Part shown: piece by piece, positions 33,198 to 43,476 of the stretch
Position numbering within the stretch: position 1 is the stretch's first letter
How the letters are laid out: the number at the start of each line of letters is the position of its first letter
Assembly (NCBI GenBank): GCA_030268105.1
Contig: BSDZ01000019.1
Location: 2,605,501 to 2,669,500, forward strand
DNA from: Volvox africanus
Taxonomy: Eukaryota > Chlorophyta > Chlorophyceae > Chlamydomonadales > Volvocaceae
Length of the DNA: 64,000 nt
Direction of reading: 5' to 3'
Translations under genes and position numbers: made by a program
Notes under the pieces: generated by a model
Database searches by the model: none
What the model saw: only the letters and a program-made list of their open reading frames with translations
What the model was told of the DNA's origin: nothing

Positions 33198-34198
33198 ATC
33201 CCCGTCACCGCTTAGATCCGCATTTTTCCCGACCTGGCCAAGGCTGTGGCATATGCACGTATGGTGGAGGCGGCGGGGGCGTCCTTGGTGGCGGTGCATG
33301 GCTGGTTGCATGGACAGAAAGACAATACCGCCACACGGGCCGACTGGAATGCTATTCGCGCCTTCAAGGCAGCACTCAGCGTCCCCCTGCTGGCAAATGG
33401 CAGCATACGACATCTGGCTGACGTGGAGGCATGTCTGTTGTACACGGGCGCTGACGGTGTGCTGTCGGTGGAGGCCCTGCTGGCGGACCCAGCGTTGTTT
33501 GATGTTCTGCTCCGGGCCTCCGTGGCGGTAGGCGATGTGAGTGGGGGAGGGGGGAGGAAGTGGAATGAAACGAATCCTGGTGCTGATACTGGAGAAACGA
33601 GGACTAACCACCGCGAGGTGGAGAGTGGGGAAATCGAATAAAACGAATCCGGGGAGAAAGGAGGGGTAAGGTGCGGTGGATCAGCCATTTGGAGAGGCAC
33701 CGGTGGGTCTGTTGACTTGAAGTGCTCGGTGGCAAGGCCTGGGCGGCAATGCGAGAGAGATATGACATTGAACAGATGATTTGAGGGAGTGAAGATGGCG
33801 GCGGCGTTCTGGAGCTGTTCGCTCTATCCCTTCTCACGGGTAATATTCATGGAAGCTTGCTAAACCCAATGGACTCCACGCCGGTGGACCTGTGCTAAGT
33901 AATTTGCCGCCGTTTAATGAGTTGAGGTGACTGGGTCTGTTGTTCTCCAATCGCACCGCACTCAACCCCATTGGACAAGTCCCTGTATTCATACGGGCAA
34001 TTGGACACTTTTTCAGTGCGCTGCGCCGCCCCTGGAGCGCCTGGCGCTGGCCGCCGAGCCCTGGTCGCCGCATATCTGGTGCCGCTGCACGTGGTCCGCG
34101 GTCACATGCACTAGATGGTAGGGGACTGGCTCGTGGAGCACACCGACCTGCGGCACAACATCAACCGTATGCCGCCCACCGTGCAGCTCTTTTGCCAG
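33198..34198 (+). pseudogene. tRNA-dihydrouridine synthase (Dus1-like) pseudogene
   Basis: Dus enzymes are FMN-dependent and reduce uridines in the D-loop of tRNA. A first exon (33198-33536, donor GTGAGT) reads I-P-V-T-A, then a TAG, then I-R-I-F-P-D-L-A-K and on to L-A-N-G-S-I-R and D-G-V-L-S-V-E, the Dus1 barrel end. A second exon (about 34017-34198) reads V-R-G-H-M-H, then a TAG, then M-V-G-D-W-L-V-E-H-T-D-L-R, the helical domain. Both TAGs (33213-33215 and 34112-34114) sit where Dus proteins have lysine. The Arg of the conserved H-G-R is Trp (33303-33305). The first half of the second exon also seems shifted by one frame. Everything upstream of 33198 is missing, because element F abuts. 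I judge it a decayed, 5'-truncated copy. Confidence 0.78.
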
Positions 34199-36612
34199 GT
34201 GGGGACGGATGCAGTGGAATGTCGGGGCTGTAATAGGTCAGATGGTGCATGCGAGCTTCCCAGCGTGCTGCCAGCTATCCGTGTGAAGTGCCTGCGGGTC
34301 CCGCCTGCCGGAGGGCTGGCTTTGCACCCTGAAGGTTACGCGCTCAAGCCCCAATAATGTGGGGATTAAAACCTTGCCGTACGATGACTTTTTTATGCAC
34401 TGCTGCGTATGGTTTCATCCTGTTGCCTTACAGATGGTTGATGGGCTCCGGCCCATGTTGCCGCCAGCAGCCGCGACTACCCGATACTGAATCTAAGAAC
34501 TGCGGAACTTGCAACTGCAGATCGTGAAGAGGCCAAATGGGTATGTGCATTAATGGAGGGGAGTCATGTTTGCTGCGACGGGCGGCGGGCTTGGGTTTTT
34601 TGGGTTGCTGCGGCCGGCAGGGACCCCCGACAGTGCCGAATAGGAAGCGGCATACCATGACCGAATGGAGGTTCGGAGAAAACGTGGATCCATGTGAAAT
34701 CCAGCCTGTTTCCAGAGCCTCCAAATAATCCAGGGCTTAACTGATTGCGCTCCGAAACCATCTGGAACCTCGGGATCCACCCATTAGGCTGACATTGAGG
34801 AGCAGAAGTGTGAGGTGGACGCGCTGGACCGTTTGGAACGAAGCGGGTGCAGGGTGGCCGGAGACTGTGCGGAGGAGGACGAGCTAGTAATCGATTGGAG
34901 CGATGGGTTGGTCTCCACATGACAAGAGGATTGCGTCGTCGGTGGATGCCTGACGGGGGCCGCCGCTCGACTGGTGCAGACACGTGAAGTGCATTGGAGG
35001 AGGAAGTGTCGTGCAGCACAGGGTGAACATTTAAGAACATGCATCCACTTGGGCTGGGAGACGGCGAAAGATATTTGGGCTATAGAGATTCCAAAGTCAA
35101 GGACCGTGTAATGTGATGTAGGAAGCTAGTGTGCCATGCTCCCCACGCCATGAGTCGTCCAGGAGCCCAGGAGGCCAGGAGCCAGGAGCATGTTCGTGCG
35201 GGATCATGCTCTGCCCGCGTGTAAACTCTGCAGTTGTGATGATGATGATAATCATCATCATCATCACAGAGTTGGCCGCGGTTGGCGTTCATGTGCTCTG
35301 GAGAGGTGAATTTGCATGCGTTTTGCTTGGACGCGCGCGAGCAAGCGTCTCCAGAGTAGACGTGAGAACGACCATGGCTGATTTCCAGTGATAGCAAGGT
35401 TATGAGGGTCAAACCAGGAGGCTGCATAATTTACAAGGTTGCGTTTACTTACCGAACGCCGAGCCGAGTAATAGGATCGGGAGCAAGGGAGCGACTAGGG
35501 TGCGGAGGCAGGGCATTCCCGTCCCACTTGCTTGTACCTTCGACCCACTTGTGGGACTGCGCTGCTGGGGATATAAACCGTCTTCCAGTTCTTTTTAAGA
35601 GCGAACTTTTCGGACAGGCTCTTTGTGCTCAGGGGTATTCAACGGAATAGCATCCGACGGAGGTGATTGGCTGCAGTGCTAACACAGGGTACAGGCGACA
35701 ATTTAGTTGATTGAGTGGGTCACACGCTATGGGCTCCGTACAGTGTACCCGCAGTTGTGTCGCAAGTCAGTGAAAAAGACATGCTGCCGGCCTAGAGAGG
35801 CACCCCGAAATGCTCTCCAAGTCTCTTCACGCAGCATCGTGTATCGCACGGCTGCGGCCATTCTTGGGTCTGTTCGGAAATTCGATGGTGATGGCGGGGT
35901 TGACAGCTCCTATCGTAAGGTCCTCCTCGGCGCCGAAGGGCTCTGAAGCTAGGGCGGGCGTGGGGGCGGATATAATGAGTAAAGAAGGGATTACCAAGGT
36001 AATAGGACACCAGGACCTCTCAGTCCGGGCCTTACGAGTTCTCTAGCGAGCAAAACGCTAGTGACACAATCTCTGGCGAAAGATCGCCACTTTATCCTTA
36101 TTCCTACAATTATTGCGTAGACTTCCTCCGAATTTTTCAGAACCATCATTTACCAAAGCGCAGGTTCCTTTATGAGGACAACAGTTGAGTTCAACCCGCC
36201 CGTGCAAGCTGGCTGCTTGGATCCCGTAAAAAATTTATACGTTTTGAATTATAATCTCTTCCTGTATACGCTTAGGCTAAATTAATCAGACCCAGAGTAC
36301 GGCGCCACAGCGATGTCGGTGGAAAGAATTGCTTTAAGTTTTACAGAAGTTGTGATAGATATCCTCAAAAGCTCTTGTCACCGGAAATTCCAAACAAATT
36401 TTGCAATTTGGATGCAGCCGAAAGTACATGTTTATCTTAGATTTATGTTTGCTTTATAAGCAAATAACAGGAGTTCATGATGAGAACAGTTTGGGGTTAG
36501 CTCTTGGGAACGTCTTTGAATAAGCAGCTTTCGTTGTCACGCCCATTCTTTCATGTGTTTTACCACAAGATTGCTTCTATCAAACTAATTTCAGTCGTAT
36601 AATAATTTCAGC
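34199..36612. other. Intergenic stretch, no gene recognised
   Basis: About 2.4 kb without a convincing exon on either strand. It holds an inverted repeat of GAT/ATC trinucleotides (35235-35268) and a run of CCAGGAG-like short repeats at about 35,159-35,190. Further exons of the Dus remnant could lie here but none is recognisable. Confidence 0.5.
35235..35268. repeat. Inverted trinucleotide repeat (GAT)n/(ATC)n
   Basis: TGTGATGATGATGAT is followed after a short centre by its reverse complement. It could form a hairpin or a cruciform, but a simple repeat expansion explains it equally well. Confidence 0.8.
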
Positions 36613-39600
36613 ATGCTCGGGGGCCAAATGTTGGCGCAGCAGTCTTGCGGAAAATGTTTTGGCTTGAGCACCAGGACGGCCCCGCCAGCTTTCAGGAGTG
36701 CACGGAGCAGGGGATTTATTGCGGGGGCCTCGAACACGTCAGCGAGCGTCGTGGCATTGTATTCGGCAAAGCTGGGGAAGTGCTGGCTTGTCGGCGCGGG
36801 GCCAGGCCCAGCTGATTACCTAACGGTGCGGCGCTGAACCATGGGAGGCACTGTTACAGGTGCCAACTGCAAACATTCATGATAGGGCCCCCTCCCCTAA
36901 CTTTATGGTTGTGTGACAATAGACTCACGTGCCATAATGATGGCCATGCACTTGATACGCTCTGTTGACCCCGTTTGAGCGGCAGCAGTGCCATCCCAAT
37001 CAATGCTAATGGATGTCAGCGGAGGTGCCGCCGACATTTGCATGGCATCGGTCACGAAACTGGCAAATTACTGAAGTCGCAGTAATGCTAATTAAATCCC
37101 ATTTGTGCTCACATGGGCCACCACTACGGTCTTTCATGCTAGTTCCGGCTTCATATGCCGCTAACGCTGCAATCAGCACTATGTTAATTTTGTTAAGGGT
37201 TACTGGCCCCGCTACGGAAGCGTTCGTACATTTGGGATCATAGATATTTCAGCAGTAGATTCTATTCCGGGGCCCCTACGCAGATGAAAGCCGTACGCCT
37301 GCTGCAAACCGCCGATGTGGTCGTGTATGACGACTTGGGTTCACAGGTGCGGTAGTTCGATCACCTCTGATAGATCTAACAATCTATGAAGTCCCGCGCA
37401 TGTTGAAAATGATTTGCCCGCGTTGCTGCAACTCGGTAGTACGGCAGGTCGGTTACCCGTACAGTGGTTTTCCTTCCCCATTCCCGTCACATCGGTGTGT
37501 ACCAATACAGACATATAAGACACGTACGGCCCCTGACCCCACCAAACGGAGGGGTAAACAGCGAGGCTTAGGAAGGGCGAAAGATGGTTGTGAGAATGCC
37601 GTCCTTAGCGGTGTGCATTCAACGGCAGTTCCGCTCCTTTCCCTTATCATGCTGTCCATGGAGCTTTGTTGGGCTTCGCTGTCCGAGGGATTAGGGCCTG
37701 AGGACAACAAGACCGAGGCGTGCGGTTGTATGGAACCAACTGGACCGACTGTAAGAGGTCCATAAGCGCTTGTGGTATGTAGTAGCCGGGTGGCGATGTG
37801 CTTCTGACTCTTTCCCTACCTTGAGGGTCAACCCGGTTCAGCACAATGTGCTGTTGGCGGTAAGCAGGTTTATGTTCCGGAGCGTTGCAGCTCCTTTCCA
37901 CTGCTTGCTGCCGCTTCTGCCATCACGCACACCACTCTTCGGGTCGCGAATACAGGATGCGTTGGGGTTTTTGTCCCCCGCCACTGAGCTTGTGTACGTG
38001 GGCAAGCGAGGCGGGCGGGAGAGCATCACGCAGCCTCAGATTAATGAGCTGCTGGTGGCCAGATGCGCGGAGGTGAGATGGGGGCGGCGGGGAGGTAGGA
38101 AGGCGTGTCGGATGTGTGTGCGGTCTAAAGACGGTTTTGTCCAAAAACTGGTATGGGTGCAGCGCACACCCGGTTTCGCAAGCCTTCATATCAAGTTGCA
38201 TCAAGACTTCGCTCTCCCTCCCTTCTTCCCTCCGTCCCTCAGGGTCGCAACGTGGTTCGCCTGAAGGGTGGTTGCCCCTCTGTTTTCTCACGCCTGGCGT
38301 CCGAGGTGTGTGTGAAGTGCGAGGAGGGGGCCGGAAGCCAGGGCTCCCATGCCTCAGCTCCTGCTCGGCGACGGCGGCATAATTATCGTTGCCTGCATAC
38401 ACACACGCATCCAGACAGATACCTGCACTCGCACACATTCACATATCTGGAAGCCATTTTCTCCTCTGGAATCGTTCCAAAGTGGTTCAACCGTGGTCTC
38501 TTCAGGTGGCAGCACTCCGGGCGGCGGGTATCCCCTATGAGCTTGTGCCGGGAGTGTCGTCAGCGCTGGCGGCACCCCTATTCGCGGGTGGGTGTCTGGC
38601 CGGTCGCTGGTGCGATGGTTTAGTCGCTGGACTTGGTCGACCCGCTTCATTGGTTGGCGCAGCACGTGGTCCAGGGCGGTTGTATTCGGACGTGTCGTGT
38701 CGTGCTGTGAGAGAATGAGACAAGAAAGAGCAGGCAGTTCCCTTCCAAAGGGCAATGGTCATATACCATGTGCGTTTGCTGGCACCTAAGCGCAATGCGG
38801 CGTGCGTGCGTGCGTGCGTGGAGAACGGCGGAATGGCTCTGTTCATCACAACTGGCTTCTCTCCCTGGCTGATCCCAAATGCCCTCCTTGGGCATTTGTA
38901 CGCTCTCCTACGCTCCTCTTTCCTTTTCCCGTTCGGGACCTGAGAATCAACTGACAGTAATGATGTCATGTCCTAAGGGGTCCTTTGCCTTCTACTTCGA
39001 CGCTACACATGCCAGCGTTTGTCCCCTGAGCATCGTCTTCCTTCCCCTCCCCACACACAAAGGCCACACCTCCTGGCTCGTTTCCTCGCCATCCCCCCAT
39101 CAGGCTTTCCCCTGACCCACGTGACGCTCTCTCCCTCCTTCACGGTGCTCTCCGGCCACGACCCCGACTCTATCGACTGGGGGGCTCTGGCGAGACTCCC
39201 CACTCTGGTGCTGCTCATGGCCGGGAGGGGGCTTGGGGAAATTGCGACCCGGCTGCAGGACACGGGCTGGCCAACAGACACACCGGTAAGGCAGGGCCTG
39301 TATGTCAGGAGAAGGAAAGAGGAAAGGCATGCTGGGAAATGAGAAGGCGGGGGCCGAACGGAAGACTTGTGTCCGAGATTTGGGGTCAGTGCATGGCCAG
39401 ACGCATATCCAGTAGCAAGCACATGACTTCACTTACTTTACTTTACTTTAGTCTTGAAAACTTGAGGCCACATGTCATATTAGCAATCGACTGTTGGTTG
39501 CGAAGCTACACGAGTCGTCGTGGTTTGTCCTGGCCCTGGAGCCCTGGACTTGATTCGTGTACCCGATGTTGCTGGCCCGCCGCAGGTGGTGGTAATACGA

Positions 39601-39732
39601 GCCGCTGGACTTTCGCAGCAGCAAGTGTGGTACTCGCGACTTGACAGGGTTAAAACTGACACAGCGAATGTAGAGTCGCTATCGCCATGCGTGGTGGTGA
39701 TAGGGCGAGTTGCTGAGTTCACAGATGGTTGA
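36613..39732 (+). CDS. UPM1: Uroporphyrinogen-III C-methyltransferase (SUMT), plastid-type, 7 exons
   Basis: It transfers two methyl groups from S-adenosylmethionine to uroporphyrinogen III, giving precorrin-2, the first step to siroheme. Exons: 36613-36825, 37284-37346, 37956-38072, 38243-38305, 38506-38587, 39104-39285, 39586-39732; all joins keep phase, total 288 aa, TGA stop. Residues 1-55 are rich in Ser, Ala and Arg and poor in acids, like a chloroplast transit peptide. Motifs: L-V-G-A-G-P-G-P-A-D (59-68), Y-V-G-K-R-G-G-R, V-V-R-L-K-G-G (133-141), V-P-G-V-S-S-A-L-A-A-P, G-F-P-L-T-H-V, a V-V-V-I-R-A-A-G strand and the closing V-V-V-I-G-R-V. Oddity: the motif usually written G-G-D-P-F-V-F-G-R is G-G-C-P-S-V-F-S-R. 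An upstream exon with another start cannot be excluded, since TTTCAG lies just before the ATG. The first 300-900 base introns hold nothing else. Confidence 0.92.
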
Positions 39733-42108
39733 CTATGTTACTGGCGAACTAGTAACGACAGGGCAGGGAAGGTCTCGTTGAAGGAGGTTGCCGCATACGG
39801 AGCTTCCCACCTTGGTAATCAATCGCTTGGGAGACGCAGAAACGGAAGGCGACAGTGTGGAGTGATGACATTGTTCAGCAAAAATGTGCAAGGAAGGAAC
39901 GGAGACTGCGCGAAGCAGGGAGGAGGCCTCCAGGACACCAGGTGTGAGCAGAGGCATGATTGTTGTGGGGCAACCGGAGCAGCAACCGGAGCCGTGTTGC
40001 CACCATCCAGTCATTGGTTCGATTTGTACAGGTTATGTCGAGATCTTGCATCTCCACCCATCATCCTGCATTGCCCAATCATGACTCCGCTCCGAAACCC
40101 TACCCTGGTCATCTGGGTCCATGCGTTGCTCCACCACTTTCACAAAGCAGCGATACTGCGGCGACAGATGTCGATAACCTGTGACCAGAGTGTCAGTGTT
40201 TCAGTAGGTTGGGGACGCATATAAATGTGGTATGAGGTATAGTTAGGCAGTTAGGCATACGAGGAGGAAGGCGATTACTTCCTACTGCGCCTGAAAATGG
40301 GTGCGATATCGGATTCTGAACCCAGTCCCGGGAATATATTAAACAAATCCCAGTTCAGCCGCACACGACAAGCTGACCAGCGACCACACACACCACCTCT
40401 CCCCCACCGTTCCCCACACACACCCTCCCCTTCCCCCCAACACACACCCTCTCCCACACATAAACCCTCCCTTCACACACACACCAACATGCAAAGCCAA
40501 TGCCATCCACCAACTCAGCTGCGCTTCAGACCAGAACCCGGGTCAAAGCAACATGGATCACCTCCAAGCCGAGATTCATACACCTTTCCCTCCTCATTCC
40601 TTCCGTTCCTCTGAAGCCCCTCCCTATCAAGCTGTCATCCTCCTCACCTGCACAAGTGCCAGATCACCAGTCAGCCACCAACCGCAACGCGAAGTAGCTC
40701 TTCCGGCGTGCCGGGCCAAGCAAAGTTTTTCGGCACCAGGAAAAGTAAGCAATCATTCAGTTGAGAACCGCAACACGCCCACGATCCCTCCGGAAAAGGG
40801 CAGCTGGACCCCCATGCGTGATTTATGTCTCCTGATTGCTACAAGAATGCGAGGTATCTAACCTGGGGTAGGCTGAAGAATTAGCTGAAGTTGCAGCGGT
40901 TGCAGTAGCAAGGCACATCTAATGAAAACATTTCTTCACCTACCAACTAAATCAGTCGACGCAATAGCCAGCATCTAAAGCAAAGGACCAACTCAAGGGT
41001 TCAGTAAATGCCCATGAAGAAATAGACCTCCCTCTCGCAAACCTCAAGCACGATCCATTATTTCGTAACCATGTAAATGTCACGAAGGCGAAAAGTAAAT
41101 TTTCTCCTACCGAAGCTTGTTATGTTGATTTTCGTCCCAACTCGCCAGCAGCGTTGCCTCCGCCACCGCAACCGCAACCACCCACCGCTACGTCCGTTCA
41201 GCCTCCACCTCGCCATCGCCGCCGCCGCCATCATCCGTCATCACCATTTTACCTCCACATACCTCCGCCCTGTCTTCACCAGCATCATAAAAAGGAAGAA
41301 ATTTAATCAAATAAAGCGACGCCTGTAATAGGCTGTGATGTGCACCCGATACCTGTTACGCAGAATAATCCATGCAGCAGCAGATGCATGTATTGGCGGG
41401 AACCTGTTACAACCTCCATCAAACTAGTTGCGGTGGCCACGGAACAACAGCTGCTTGGACCAGAGAGTTGATCCCAAAGGGGGTTTCGACTTTCAAGCTA
41501 CCGTAGAATGGCTTCACGCAGGGTGCGGAGACTTCAGGCTTTGCTAGCAACTTACATATGTCCGGGCTGGCGCGATGCCACGAGCGCCTGCCCCGAGTCA
41601 GAGGCCGTAAGTATCGCCAACGGGTAGGTATGTGTCTTCGGGAATTTTGAGAGCTTCGTTACCTCCAAGCCCTCGTCAATGCGTTACTACAATAAGAAAC
41701 CTACGATAATGTCTTGAATGGACCACAGCACCCACCTGCACAACGACCATATAGAAGGGACAGCGGCAGACGCGTCAGCAACACCATCGTAAGCTGCACC
41801 AGCTGCTAGCAGTTGCCGCTGCTGCGACGGCACTGACGCTGCTGTGCTGCCGCCGGTGGCGCAGGGAACCATAAGTAGCTGCGCTACCGGCTAAAACACG
41901 TCGGTGTATGTACGTCCCATTATGTACGGATAGCACCCCTTGGTAGAAGCAGCTGTAATCTTGTGACTAGTTCGACTACGTATTGCATGCAGCGGAGCTG
42001 CAGCCTGCGAGAAACAAAGGAGGGACACATACATACACATATGCGCACATATATATTACACGCACGGCCATGTCTAATTTGCGTGATGTTCTGCCAGTAC
42101 TCCTCCGG
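39733..42108. other. Intergenic stretch, little recognised
   Basis: No protein family is recognised. A CA/CT-rich low-complexity tract lies at 40,374-40,488. Two minus-strand segments (41,712-41,880 and about 41,560-41,610) are GC-rich, open and flanked by plausible splice signals (CAG, GTGGGT, GTAAGT). They might be exons of the minus-strand gene described next, but this is weak. Confidence 0.4.
40374..40488. repeat. CA/CT-rich low-complexity tract
   Basis: Irregular runs of CACACA, CCCTC and CCCCAC over about 115 bases, pyrimidine-rich on the plus strand. The reading frame that spans it is an artefact of composition. Confidence 0.85.
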
Positions 42109-42448
42109 CTACTCGGCAATTTCGTTTAGCTTGTCGTACCACAGCCTGTTCTTCATGGAGCTGTACTCACCCAGCACGTGATCACGCAGGCATGGCTGCA
42201 GCCTCATGACGTACCTCCGAGCAATGGTGGAGAGGGGGTAGTGCAACATAGTAAATAAACGGCAACAGATGCCTTACTTGCCGGACAAATGACTTGGGCA
42301 AGTTGGTCGTCTGCTGTATGGGGACGTACTGCGTGACCTTACTGCTGATCATCTCCGGCTTGAAATGCTTCTCCAGCTTGAAGGCTTGGTAATCCCACAG
42401 CGTCTCATCATCATACTTGGCCGTGGGGTCATTAGTCCTTAACCATGC
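42109..42448 (-). CDS. Unidentified gene, two 3' exons (partial)
   Basis: Two minus-strand exons join in phase. Exon a, 42448-42278, 57 codons, follows an acceptor GCGCAG and ends at donor GTAAGG; it reads for example D-D-E-T-L-W-D-Y-Q-A-F-K-L-E-K. Exon b, 42195-42109, follows CTGCAG and ends in TAG after W-Y-D-K-L-N-E-I-A-E. The composition, with many charged and aromatic residues and strict splice signals, looks truly coding. I do not recognise the family. The frame after the TAG goes on in protein-like fashion (P-E-E-Y-W-Q-N-I-T-Q), so the end could be a nonsense change. The 5' exons are not found in 42,449-43,476, where nothing else is recognised. An alternative donor (GTGAGT) lies within exon b. 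Confidence 0.5.
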
Positions 42449-43476
42449 CTGCGCCTCCTAGACGCGAGGGCATCATTGAGCCCCATCATACATAATGCAT
42501 AACTGTGATCAGAGGCCCGTGTGACAACAGTTCCTACGGGTGAGCGGGGAATTCCACCGGAATATAACCAGGAAAGGGTTCTCTCTTTGGTGGGTGCGCT
42601 CTCGTATGCGTTTATGGGCGTGGACCCAGGAGCGAAGCACATTTAAGAATCCCCGTACATTTAGGTTACCTCTCCTTAAGTGAAGACGTATGTATATCAC
42701 GACTACACATGTGATCAAGCAAGCTTTTCAGCTAAAAAAAGCTTTGAAGCAAATTCATCCCTTATTTCTGCATTCAGTCATAGGAAGCCGACGCCACCTC
42801 TTGTTTCAGGATTTCTACAAGCAGCCTCCGAAGCGGCACTTATGGCAGGTAGAATTCTGGTGCCATTCTGTCCATTCTGAACTTGGGTTGAAGCCTACAG
42901 ATGCAGTCGGCTGTTTTGAGAAATATATAGCGTTCATAAGAACATCTGTACGCATACTTCACCCGCAATTTACGAGAGTCAGAGCTACAGCTCATATTAC
43001 CTAAGGACGATCCTGCTGCCGCAAGGCTGAGGATATTACGAAAACGTTGTCAAATACACTGGATTGAGTGAAGGCATCAAGGGTCTTTTTCTACGACTTC
43101 GTTAAAGCCACACTTCCCTTCCTAAGGTTACTACCTAACAATCAGCGCCCTTTTTAATCCAAGACAAACGGTGTTCGACTACATTTGTCACTTCTATCCT
43201 TCCAATCTTCTGGCGGCACATGTCTGTCAATTGACCCGGGCAATATTACCATACTGCTTCTTCCCACCGGACATACCCGCTGCATCTGTCAGTGTACAAA
43301 ATATCTGCGGCCACGTGCAGTAAGATAAAGACACCCACTTGCCACCCCCAAAGCCAAGCCCCCCCACACGTACAGCCAGTCAACCTGCTATTACAGATCC
43401 GGGGATGCTTCCAAAATCCTCACACCTGTCGGAATAACTATGTAACGTTCGTCCATCCGACATCCACATCCATCCC

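Noticed and set aside
33027..33700. Long minus-strand frames over the Dus remnant
   Set aside because: They are shadows of the plus-strand coding sequence and of the chromodomain stub; their sequences are low in complexity and match nothing.
35235..35268. A terminator or regulatory hairpin in the GAT/ATC inverted repeat
   Set aside because: No gene end is nearby, and simple trinucleotide expansion explains the symmetry.
36613..39732. Bacterial contamination or recent transfer, because SUMT is a common bacterial enzyme
   Set aside because: Six GT-AG introns in phase and a transit-peptide-like start make it a normal nuclear gene of plastid origin.
40275..40614. A Gly/Val- or Pro/His-rich protein across the CA/CT tract
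   Set aside because: The frames on both strands result from the repeat composition, with no splice support.
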